Assembly: GCA_965372015.1 (NCBI GenBank)
Contig: CBDVAP010000103.1
Coordinates: forward strand, 1 to 11,096
DNA from: JACZSB01 sp965372015
GTDB taxonomy: Bacteria > Fidelibacterota > Marinisomatia > SCGC-AAA003-L08 > TS1B11
Length of the DNA stretch: 11,096 nt
Reading direction: 5' to 3'
The translations under genes were made by a program, and so were the position numbers. A model generated the notes under the pieces. It had not been told where the DNA came from, ran no database searches, and saw only the letters and a list, made by a program, of their open reading frames with translations. Positions within the stretch are counted from its first letter, which is position 1, and each line of letters begins with the position of its first letter. Below are positions 1-6,661 of this stretch, in pieces.

Positions 1-254
1 CACTGGATATGGTTGAACATAAGGACGATTGGGTCTCCTACACCGCTATCGAGCACCTGGTCGATTTTGAACCAGCGGCAGTCGGCGCAGTACTTAAGCG
101 GGTCCTGGACGGTGACCGCAATCTGCCCCAGCTGGCCGCCATGAAAGTGGTACACCAGCTGGAACTACCGGAAGGCAAGGACTGGATCACCCCTTTCCTG
201 GAGTCCGTTGATGAAGATTTACGAGCCATGGCTGAACAAGTATTGAAAGACTAA
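1..254 (+). CDS. HEAT-repeat-like protein, 3' end (partial)
   Basis: The reading frame is open from the left edge of the window (codons CTG, GAT, then ATG at 9) to a TAA at 252-254, so the true start is probably upstream. The visible 80-odd residues alternate amphipathic helices with short turns: a helix around YTAIEHLVDF, another around AVGAVLKRVLDG, then LPQLAAMKVVHQL and DEDLRAMAEQVLKD. This is the look of HEAT or armadillo-type helical repeats, which act as protein-protein scaffolds; there are no catalytic motifs. It is on the same strand as the chemotaxis genes and ends 129 bases before cheR, so it could be the preceding operon member. The HEAT assignment rests on helix pattern only. Confidence 0.55.
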   Translation, partial: LDMVEHKDDWVSYTAIEHLVDFEPAAVGAVLKRVLDGDRNLPQLAAMKVVHQLELPEGKDWITPFLESVDEDLRAMAEQVLKD

Positions 255-348
255 TTCCAAACTGCCCCGCAAGCTGGAGAAGGTACAAATGCAAAGGGTT
301 GAACCGGGTGAGGACACCGGACTACAAGGTTTCTAGCATGGGAGATTT

Positions 349-387
349 ATGCTTAGTATAGCACCGGTAAATTATGCCATCAGGTGA
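349..387 (+). CDS. possible 12-codon leader ORF overlapping the cheR start
   Basis: A short ORF (ATG at 349, peptide MLSIAPVNYAIR, TGA at 385-387) has a GGAG at 341-344, four bases upstream. Its stop overlaps the GTG start of cheR in a GTGA junction at 384-387. The same GTGA junction joins the second cheY to cheZ at 5451-5454, which is a common sign of translational coupling. An in-frame stop at 334-336 shows it is not the tail of a longer gene. The GTG used for cheR has no strong ribosome site of its own beyond this ORF. Such a short ORF can arise by chance. Confidence 0.3.
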   Translation: MLSIAPVNYAIR

Positions 388-1268
388 CTAATACAGGTTT
401 CCCGACCATGACCACAATCAATACCACCATACCGCTAACTCTCAGTCTGGATCAGTTTCGCGATCTAAGAGACATCATCTATGAGAAAAGCGGCATATTT
501 TTTATGGAAAACAAGCTTTACCTGCTGGAGAACCGGTTAGGACGGCGGTTGAAAGAGTTGGAGTTACCCTCCTTCGGGGATTATATCGAGCATATTAAAA
601 AACAGGATGGCGCATCAGCGGAATTCCATCAAATCTATAACGCGGTCACCATTAATGAGACCTTCTTTTTCCGCTTCCAAGCACAGTTGGAGGCTTTTAA
701 AAAACTGTTCACCGATCTCACCAAGCAGCGGTTGACGCATGGTAAGCGGGACATCGATATCTGGAGTGCCGCTTCCTCCAGCGGCGAGGAGCTGTACACT
801 CTGGCCATTATCATAAGTGAATCATTAGGTCCCCAATTGCGGAACTGGAATATCAGGTTGTTCGGGACCGACATCAGCCATCGGGCGCTGGCGCGGGCCA
901 AGGATGCGTCCTACAGCAAGAATTCCTTCCGGGGATCCATGACTGAGGTGCAGAAGCAACGCTACTTTGTGGAGGACGGCAACCTGTTCAGGTTGAAGGA
1001 TGAAATTAGGGACATGGTGCAATTCCGGTACCTCAACCTTAACGACGTAGCGGAAGTCCGCAGGGTGACTGATGTAGATTTCATATTTTGCCGGAATGTG
1101 ATGATCTATTTCGACGATGAGATGAAGAAACGGGTGTTGCGGTCCATGTACGGTACGCTGAATCATGGGGGCTACTTTTTCCTGGGTGAGGCCGAATCCC
1201 TTCACGGGATCAGTTCTTCATTCAAGGTGGAGCATTTTTCAGGGGCATTCGCCTACAAGAAGGAATAG
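384..1268 (+). CDS. cheR: chemotaxis protein methyltransferase CheR
   Basis: CheR transfers methyl groups from S-adenosylmethionine to glutamates on chemoreceptors in adaptation. The 294-residue product has the usual two parts: an N-terminal helical domain (about residues 21-85, SLDQFRDLRDIIYEKSG onward) and a SAM-dependent methyltransferase domain. Visible motifs are NETFFFR (91-97), the SAM-binding WSAASSSGEE (127-136, a variant of the usual WSAGCSTGEE), FGTDIS (160-165) and CRNVMIYF (236-243). The GTG at 384 gives the longest frame. An ATG at 408 (residue 9) is an alternative start that would keep the whole conserved domain. The gene is followed 15 bases later by cheY. Family assignment is firm. 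Confidence 0.95.
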   Translation: MTNTGFPTMTTINTTIPLTLSLDQFRDLRDIIYEKSGIFFMENKLYLLENRLGRRLKELELPSFGDYIEHIKKQDGASAEFHQIYNAVTINETFFFRFQAQLEAFKKLFTDLTKQRLTHGKRDIDIWSAASSSGEELYTLAIIISESLGPQLRNWNIRLFGTDISHRALARAKDASYSKNSFRGSMTEVQKQRYFVEDGNLFRLKDEIRDMVQFRYLNLNDVAEVRRVTDVDFIFCRNVMIYFDDEMKKRVLRSMYGTLNHGGYFFLGEAESLHGISSSFKVEHFSGAFAYKKE

Positions 1269-1283
1269 AAGGAGATTTGATTG

Positions 1284-1697
1284 ATGAACGCGGAGCAGCA
1301 GTCCAAGCGGAAGCAAGTGGTCCTGATAGCGGACGACTCCTCCACTGTCAGAAAGTTTGTCACCTTTTCACTGGCCTCCCAGGACCTTGAAGTGGTTACA
1401 GCGGTGGATGGGATGGATGCCTTGGAGAAGATTTCACAGACTCCTAAGGTGGACCTGATCATCGTGGATCTAAATATGCCGAATATGGACGGCTTCGAAT
1501 TCATTCAGAACGTTCGTGGTTCCGAGTTGCACCGGAACGTTCCGATCATTATTCTGTCCTCGGAGCGGGGAGAGGAATCAAAGCTGCGTGGGAAAGAAGT
1601 CGGGGCAGACGCCTATATTGAGAAACCTTTCGATGCCAAGAATATTGAGTATCAAGTATCCAAGTTTCTGGATATTAAAAAGAAACCGGCAGAATGA
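1284..1697 (+). CDS. single-domain response regulator, CheY-like (first copy)
   Basis: This is a stand-alone receiver domain of 137 residues with no output domain. The acidic pocket is D17-D18 (IADDSST), the phospho-acceptor is D62 (VDLNMPNMDG), the switch serine is in ILSSE (S92/S93) and the conserved lysine is K114 (IEKPF). A TTG lies just upstream at 1281, but the ATG at 1284 fits the GGAG at 1271-1274 with a 9-base spacer, so I chose the ATG. The position between cheR and cheA suggests it takes phosphate from CheA. It is less like E. coli CheY than the second copy: it lacks the DWNMP signature and has a longer charged tail. It may be a phosphate sink or act on a target other than the flagellar motor; that role is inference. 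Confidence 0.92.
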   Translation: MNAEQQSKRKQVVLIADDSSTVRKFVTFSLASQDLEVVTAVDGMDALEKISQTPKVDLIIVDLNMPNMDGFEFIQNVRGSELHRNVPIIILSSERGEESKLRGKEVGADAYIEKPFDAKNIEYQVSKFLDIKKKPAE

Positions 1698-1726
1698 AAC
1701 CATTTGCTTATCGTCGTTACCGGAGC

Positions 1727-1753
1727 GCAGCAAACGCTGCAGCCTTGTGGCTG
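1727..1753 (+). other. two adjacent small hairpins between cheY and cheA
   Basis: The 113-base gap before cheA is by far the largest inside the chemotaxis cluster. It contains GCAGC / GCTGC (1727-1731 with 1736-1740, loop AAAC) and directly after it CAGCC / GGCTG (1740-1744 with 1749-1753, loop TTGT). The two 5-bp stems share base 1740. No T-run follows, so this is not a standard intrinsic terminator. It could be an mRNA processing or stability element, or chance. Confidence 0.25.
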
Positions 1754-1810
1754 AGTATTTGTTCGGGATCAGTGCCCGGCGACGATGGACAATCAGAGGG
1801 AGACTAAAAC

Positions 1811-3979
1811 ATGAGTGTCTATGATAATTTAGTGGGCATGGAAGAAGTTCTCGATGAGTTTATTGTCGAGACCATAGAATTACTGGAGGCGGTCAACGAA
1901 GACCTGGTGCATCTGGAGTCCGATCCGGACGAGGAGCTAGTGAACCGGATTTTCCGGGCTTTCCACACATTCAAGGGCACTTGCGGCTTCCTGGGGTTCA
2001 CGCAGGCCAAGGATCTGGCACATGTGGCTGAGGACCTGTTGAATCAGGTGCGCAACGGCAAGTTGAAGCCCAGCAGCGCCATCATTGATAATCTGTTGGC
2101 CAGCAGTGATTGGTTCGGACAGTTTATCAGTGACGTCAAAGAGCGCGAGGAGAAGGTTTACGAAATCGATCCGTTGATTACGAAGCTGCGAGCCTCTATG
2201 GGTGACGGCGCCGCAACCGATGGCAAAACCAAGGCTGTTGAGGCGGAAGAAGCGGCGGCGACTAACGGCAAGACCACCGAGGCCGAGGCGGAGGCGGTGG
2301 CTACTGATGGCGCACCGGAGGCTGAGTCCGACGGAAGCGGCAATGGTGAGGTTGCTACCACCGAAAATTATATTCAACGGTTAGATGACTTTCTTGGGAA
2401 AATCGAGAAAGAACTTACCGAGGCCGACCAGCAAATCACCGCAGAGAATGCCGGCCAACTGGCGGAAGAGTTCTCGGAGGCGCAGGACCTCTGCATCGAA
2501 GCCGGACTCTCTTCGCTGGCCACACTGGTGGATTATGCCCACCAATTACTGGTGGCCATCGAGACAGGCAAGCTGCAACCCTCAGCGGAAGGGAATGTGG
2601 CCCTGGTGGAGGTGCTGCATTGGCTGCACGAGATTCTGGATGAGGGCCGGGACGAGGCGGTATTGACCGACGCCGATAACTCAGACCTGTTGGATGATCT
2701 GTCCGCCGTGATTCATGGAGAGGTGGCCAGTGCCGCCGTCTCGAGTAAAAAGGGCGGTGGGGCTGCAAAAGACGGTAAAGGAACAAAGGGGACGGAAACC
2801 ATCCGGGTGGATATGGAGCGGCTGGAGAACCTGATGAACCTGGCGGGGGAGTTGGTGCTCAGCCGCAATCAGCTGGGACAGGCCTATTCGACCCTATCCA
2901 AGGTGAAGACCGCCGATACTTCCATGGATAACCTGGACCAGGTCAATAACTCGCTGGGCCGGATTACGACGGAGATCCAAGAGGCCGTGATGCAGATGAG
3001 GATGTTACCCATCAGCAATGTGTTCCGAAAATTCCCACGGGTATTACGCGACCTGTCCCGGGAAAAAGGCAAGCAGGTGGAGTTAGTGCTGATTGGGGAG
3101 GAGACGGAGCTGGATCGGTCGGTGATTGAGGCCATCAGCGATCCGCTGTTGCATCTGGTGCGCAACGCCGCGGACCATGGGATCGAAATGCCGGACGTCC
3201 GCAAGGCCAAGGGTAAGCCGGAGACCGGCAAAGTAACCCTGAGCGCTTCCCATGCGGGCAACCACATTATAATCGAGGTGGAGGACGACGGCGCCGGGAT
3301 GGATGCGGAGAAACTGGTTGCAAAGGCGGTGGAAAAGGGAGTCATCAGCGCCATGGAAGCCGAGTCCATGTCCTCCCGTGACAAGCTTAACCTGATTTTC
3401 CGGCCCGGATTCAGCACAGCAGCCAAGGTCACCGATGTCTCCGGCCGCGGTGTGGGCATGGACGTAGTTTCCACCAACGTCAAAAAGCTTAACGGGGCGA
3501 TTGATATCGAGACCAAGGTAGGCGTAGGTTCCCGGATCGTCATCAAGCTGCCGTTGACCCTGGCAATTGTTACCGGGTTGAAGGTGGCGGTTTGGGATGA
3601 GGAGTACATTATCCCATTCGGATCGATCATCGAGACGGTAAAGCTGGATCAATCAGCCCTCACGAAGGTGGAGGACAAATGGGTTATCCGGTTCCGGGAA
3701 TCAGTTATCAATACTCTCTACCTGGACAAATGGTTCTCAGTACCGACGGACAAAGACAAACAGGATCAGGAATACTATGCCGTGGTGGTATCCGTGGCGG
3801 AATTCCGCTACGCGTTGGTGGTGACCGGACTGAAGGGACAAGAAGAGGCAGTAATCAAACCACTGGGTGAAGTGTTGGGGCGGATTCCCGGCATAGCCGG
3901 CGGTACAATCGGCGGCGATGGACGGATCACTCTGATTCTGGACGTGCCGGAATTAGTGCATCATATGGGCCTGGGTTGA
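1811..3979 (+). CDS. cheA: chemotaxis histidine kinase CheA
   Basis: CheA is the cytoplasmic kinase that reads receptor arrays and phosphorylates CheY and CheB. Domains in this 722-residue protein: HPt/P1 (about 1-125) with phospho-histidine H52 in AFHTFKG; an Ala/Glu-rich linker (about 130-185); a second all-helical HPt-like segment (about 186-300) with Ser at the histidine position; a Gly/Lys linker (about 310-328); P3 dimerisation helices (about 330-392, RVDMERLENLMNLAGELVLS); a HATPase domain with the N box HLVRNAADHG (448-457), DDGAGMD (492-498) and GRGVGMD (545-551); and a CheW-like P5 (about 588-722). All kinase motifs are intact. It is longer than E. coli CheA (654 aa), and no alpha/beta P2 domain is apparent. 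The ATG has a GGGAG at 1798-1802, 8 bases upstream. cheB starts 4 bases after the stop. Confidence 0.96.
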   Translation: MSVYDNLVGMEEVLDEFIVETIELLEAVNEDLVHLESDPDEELVNRIFRAFHTFKGTCGFLGFTQAKDLAHVAEDLLNQVRNGKLKPSSAIIDNLLASSDWFGQFISDVKEREEKVYEIDPLITKLRASMGDGAATDGKTKAVEAEEAAATNGKTTEAEAEAVATDGAPEAESDGSGNGEVATTENYIQRLDDFLGKIEKELTEADQQITAENAGQLAEEFSEAQDLCIEAGLSSLATLVDYAHQLLVAIETGKLQPSAEGNVALVEVLHWLHEILDEGRDEAVLTDADNSDLLDDLSAVIHGEVASAAVSSKKGGGAAKDGKGTKGTETIRVDMERLENLMNLAGELVLSRNQLGQAYSTLSKVKTADTSMDNLDQVNNSLGRITTEIQEAVMQMRMLPISNVFRKFPRVLRDLSREKGKQVELVLIGEETELDRSVIEAISDPLLHLVRNAADHGIEMPDVRKAKGKPETGKVTLSASHAGNHIIIEVEDDGAGMDAEKLVAKAVEKGVISAMEAESMSSRDKLNLIFRPGFSTAAKVTDVSGRGVGMDVVSTNVKKLNGAIDIETKVGVGSRIVIKLPLTLAIVTGLKVAVWDEEYIIPFGSIIETVKLDQSALTKVEDKWVIRFRESVINTLYLDKWFSVPTDKDKQDQEYYAVVVSVAEFRYALVVTGLKGQEEAVIKPLGEVLGRIPGIAGGTIGGDGRITLILDVPELVHHMGLG
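2213..2302 (+). repeat. degenerate 45-base tandem repeat in the CheA linker
   Basis: Residues 135-149 and 150-164 of CheA are two imperfect copies of a 15-residue unit (ATDGKTKAVEAEEAA, then ATNGKTTEAEAEAVA). A third partial copy begins with TDG. The DNA copies are 2213-2257 and 2258-2302. The encoded stretch is acidic and probably disordered, so it likely serves as a flexible tether between the two HPt-like domains. Confidence 0.6.
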
Positions 3980-3983
3980 CAAA

Positions 3984-5066
3984 TTGATCAAACTAGTTAT
4001 TGTTGATGACTCGGCCTTCATGCGCAAGGCGATCCAGATCATGGTGGAATCGGAATCGGACATCAAGGTGGTGGGGATGGCCCGGGACGGGAGTGAAGGC
4101 GTTGAGATGGTCAAGGAATTCAAGCCCGACTGTGTTACCATGGACATTGAGATGCCCCGCATGAACGGCCTGGAAGCCCTTGAGATCATTATGCGGGATT
4201 GCCCTACTCCGGTCCTGATGGTGAGTTCCATCACCACCGAAGGTGCGGAGGTCACGCTGGATGCGCTGGATAAAGGCGCCATGGATTTCATCGCAAAAAC
4301 CCAATCCTACGTGGCAATCGATATTACCAAGATCAAGGAGGACCTGCTCCAAAAGATCCGGAGTATCGTCCAGCATAACCCAACGAAGAGGCGGGCATTT
4401 TTGGAGGCCTTGAGACGCCGGCAGGACCGCAAAGCATCATTGCAGGCGGATTCAAGCAATGGGGAAGTAGTGATTCCAAACGGTCTGCAGCAGAAAAATT
4501 ATTCCATGGTAGCCATTGGGGTCTCCACCGGTGGTCCTCCAGTGGTACAGCATATCCTGGACAACCTACCGGCCAATTTTCCCGTAGGCATCATGGTGGC
4601 TCAGCATATGCCCGAGGCCTTCACCAAAGCCTTCGCCGATCGACTGAACCGCACCTCGGCACTGCAGGTGAAAGAGGCAGAGCCGGGAGACCGCCTGACT
4701 AAAGGGGTAGTACTGATCGGTCGCGGAGGCAAGCATCTGGTACTCAATCGGAGTGGCACCCAGGTACTCGTTGACTTGCCCACGAAACCAGAAAACCTGC
4801 TCTACTTCCCCTCTGCGGATGTGCTGTTTTCTTCGGCTGTGGCTACTTTCGGTTCCCAAGTACTGGGGGTAATCCTCACCGGTATGGGACATGATGGGCT
4901 TAAAGGCCTGCAGGAGCTGGATGGCATCAATGGCACTATCTTAGCACAGGATGAAGAGACCTGTGTGGTCTATGGTATGCCCAAAGCGGTGGTTGACGCC
5001 GGGATAGCTGATATTGTAACCTCTGCCGCCCAAATACCGGCGGTAATAAACAACTTAGTGAATTAA
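3984..5066 (+). CDS. cheB: protein-glutamate methylesterase / glutaminase CheB
   Basis: CheB removes methyl groups from (and can deamidate) chemoreceptors when phosphorylated by CheA. The N-terminal receiver domain has D8-D9 (IVDDSAFMRKA) and phospho-acceptor D54 (TMDIEMPRMNG). The C-terminal esterase domain has S181 in GVSTGG, H208 in AQHMPEAFT and D304 in TGMGHDG. The spacings of 27 and 96 residues closely match the Ser-His-Asp triad of enterobacterial CheB. Length, 360 aa, is normal. The start is TTG at 3984: it gives the standard MIKLVIVDDSAFMR opening, and the only other in-frame start nearby (GTG at 3957) would add nine residues inside cheA. It begins 4 bases after the cheA stop with no clear ribosome site, which suggests translational coupling. 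Confidence 0.96.
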   Translation: MIKLVIVDDSAFMRKAIQIMVESESDIKVVGMARDGSEGVEMVKEFKPDCVTMDIEMPRMNGLEALEIIMRDCPTPVLMVSSITTEGAEVTLDALDKGAMDFIAKTQSYVAIDITKIKEDLLQKIRSIVQHNPTKRRAFLEALRRRQDRKASLQADSSNGEVVIPNGLQQKNYSMVAIGVSTGGPPVVQHILDNLPANFPVGIMVAQHMPEAFTKAFADRLNRTSALQVKEAEPGDRLTKGVVLIGRGGKHLVLNRSGTQVLVDLPTKPENLLYFPSADVLFSSAVATFGSQVLGVILTGMGHDGLKGLQELDGINGTILAQDEETCVVYGMPKAVVDAGIADIVTSAAQIPAVINNLVN

Positions 5067-5082
5067 GGAGTTTTTCAGCGAA

Positions 5083-5454
5083 ATGGAAGTTAAAACGATC
5101 CTGTTCGTGGAAGATTCTCCCACCATGCGGCGGATAATCGCAAATTCGCTGAAACGGCTGGGCTACACGGATATTATTGAGGCCGAGCACGGTGTTGACG
5201 CTTTGGAAAAGATTGAGGGCAAGACGATCGACCTACTGGTTACGGATTGGAACATGCCGGAAATGAATGGCGCCGAGCTGGTCAAAAGCATCAGAGCCAT
5301 GCCCGAATATGAGACACTGCCCATAGTGATGATCACTACGCGGGGTATGAAGGACGATGTGATGACAGCAATGAAACTGGGAGTGAACGGCTACGTGATC
5401 AAACCGTTTACCCCGGAGATACTTAGAGCTAAGCTGGAGGCGATTCTCAGGTGA
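5083..5454 (+). CDS. cheY: chemotaxis response regulator CheY (second, canonical copy)
   Basis: This 123-residue single receiver domain is close to the flagellar CheY pattern. It has E10-D11 in FVEDSPTMRR, phospho-acceptor D55 in TDWNMPEMNG, switch residues T85 and Y104, and K107 in VIKPFTP. These line up with D57, T87, Y106 and K109 of E. coli CheY. Phosphorylated CheY of this type binds FliM at the flagellar switch. The ribosome site TAAGGAG (5064-5070) overlaps the cheB stop and sits 12 bases before the ATG, slightly long. The stop overlaps the GTG start of cheZ by four bases. Of the two CheY genes in the window, this is the better candidate for motor control. Confidence 0.95.
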   Translation: MEVKTILFVEDSPTMRRIIANSLKRLGYTDIIEAEHGVDALEKIEGKTIDLLVTDWNMPEMNGAELVKSIRAMPEYETLPIVMITTRGMKDDVMTAMKLGVNGYVIKPFTPEILRAKLEAILR

Positions 5455-6080
5455 GCGCATCAAAGAAGAGCAAAGCAGTAGACAAGAAAACCGGCACGGT
5501 GCTCAAGAGCCTGATGGACATGGGGTCCCTATTCGAGTTCGGGGGGGAGATCAGTCCGTTCCTGGAGGAATTATTCACTTTTTTAAGCGATTTGATGCCG
5601 ATTCTGGCCAAAGCCCAATTTTCCTTGCAGGACACAGCCAAGTATATGCCGGACGCATCGGATAACATTGCCAGCGCCGAGATGTTGTCGCAGGACGCCA
5701 CCAATACTATCATGGATAACCTGGATGGCATCACAAGCGACCTGGAAGATTTAACGTCTGGCGATCATGACGCTGCGACTCAAGCAAAACTCGGCAACCT
5801 GGCCGATAAGATCAACGACATTCAGATGGCGTTACAGTTCCAGGACATCACTGCCCAACACTTGCAGCAGGCATCCCAGATTGTGACAGCGATCCAGGTA
5901 CGGATGAACAAACTTTTTGAGGCGCTACAGACTATTGGTGAAAAGAACGAGATGGTCAAGGCCATCGTCGATAATTACGCCGAAGAGGCGGGCGATGATG
6001 ACGCCCTGGATCAAGCCGATAAAATCAGGCGGGATGACACGGTGTCTCAAGCCGATATCGATGCCTTGTTTGGGAACTAG
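5451..6080 (+). CDS. cheZ: CheY-P phosphatase CheZ
   Basis: CheZ speeds dephosphorylation of CheY-P, ending the motor signal. The product is 209 residues, near the E. coli length of 214, and almost wholly helical. It carries FQDITAQ (130-136), matching the E. coli FQDLTGQ segment whose D143 and Q147 are the key residues; here they are D132 and Q136. An upstream stretch (YMPDASDNI, with AEMLSQDAT soon after) resembles the IPDARDRL and VQMTAQAA segments of E. coli CheZ. The tail SQADIDALFGN (199-209) resembles both the CheY-binding tail of CheZ and the FliM N-terminal peptide. The GTG start overlaps the cheY stop (GTGA) and has GGAGG at 5436-5440, 10 bases upstream. Pairing with the second cheY suggests that is its substrate. 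Confidence 0.85.
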   Translation: MSASKKSKAVDKKTGTVLKSLMDMGSLFEFGGEISPFLEELFTFLSDLMPILAKAQFSLQDTAKYMPDASDNIASAEMLSQDATNTIMDNLDGITSDLEDLTSGDHDAATQAKLGNLADKINDIQMALQFQDITAQHLQQASQIVTAIQVRMNKLFEALQTIGEKNEMVKAIVDNYAEEAGDDDALDQADKIRRDDTVSQADIDALFGN

Positions 6081-6106
6081 CGGGAAAATTTAACTCAAAG
6101 GCCATC

Positions 6107-6541
6107 ATGTCTCAAAAAAACCCCCTGCACAATGACAAAGCGGTGCCCTCCAAGGAAGAGTTGCAGGAATATCTTGGGCCGGCACGTTATCGGCGCTTTG
6201 AAGCAGTGTATGATGAGCTGGTAGATCTGGATTTCACGGCAAAACTAATATGGAGTGATGTTGACCAGAGCTGGTGCCATGCCTTCCACTTCAAGAAAAA
6301 GCCGATTTTCTGCATTCGATGGGGAATAGACTATTTCTATGCCAGCATTGATTTCAAACCGGCCGATTTTTCACAGCTACAAAAGCACGATCAAGTTAAA
6401 CCGGACGCCAAGCAAATACTTCAGAAAGGATCCGCTATCCAATCTCGAGGGATAATCCAGGTGGAGGCAAATCTGGAGCACTCCAAGGAGCAAGAGGCGT
6501 TCTTCGATCTGTTGCCCCTGTTGATGAAGCAGGTCACCTAG
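6107..6541 (+). CDS. DUF3788-like small protein
   Basis: A 144-residue soluble protein with no signal peptide or membrane segment. The order of features fits the DUF3788 family as I recall it: PSKEELQEYLG near the N-terminus, a helix, a beta-rich middle with W/F residues (KLIWSDVDQSWCHAFHFKKKPIFCIRW), then a helix and a short C-terminal strand plus helix. The family has no established function that I know of. It follows cheZ by 26 bases on the same strand and so is probably co-transcribed, which makes a link to chemotaxis possible but unproven. The ribosome site is weak (AAAGG about 10 bases before the ATG). The next gene is convergent, so the operon ends here. The family call is from pattern only. 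Confidence 0.6.
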   Translation: MSQKNPLHNDKAVPSKEELQEYLGPARYRRFEAVYDELVDLDFTAKLIWSDVDQSWCHAFHFKKKPIFCIRWGIDYFYASIDFKPADFSQLQKHDQVKPDAKQILQKGSAIQSRGIIQVEANLEHSKEQEAFFDLLPLLMKQVT

Positions 6542-6646
6542 CTCAGCGCCGTTCTCTCCCTTTCGAGATTGGCTATTACCCCTCCCAGGCGCCTCATGGC
6601 AGCCACCTTTTCTAAGGATATTGAACTGTAGCGAGCTTGTTTAAAG

Positions 6647-6661
6647 GCGGCTAAAAGCCGC
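6647..6661 (-). terminator. weak terminator-like hairpin at the acetyltransferase stop
   Basis: GCGGC (6647-6651) pairs with GCCGC (6657-6661) around a TAAAA loop. The stem includes the minus-strand stop codon of the acetyltransferase (6651-6653). On the minus strand it is followed by CTTTAAAC, only a short and interrupted T-run. It sits in the 109-base gap between two convergent genes, where a terminator is expected, but the stem is short. Confidence 0.25.

Noticed and set aside
2884..3652. Long minus-strand open frames inside cheA (189 and 248 codons)
   Set aside because: They lie wholly opposite well-conserved kinase domains and have no recognisable protein features, so they are shadows of codon bias.
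3976..3981. Perfect TTGACA, a possible -35 element for an internal promoter before cheB
   Set aside because: It overlaps the cheA stop, and the sequence 16-18 bases downstream (ATTGTT region) is not a credible -10. The 4-base gap between cheA and cheB argues for co-transcription.
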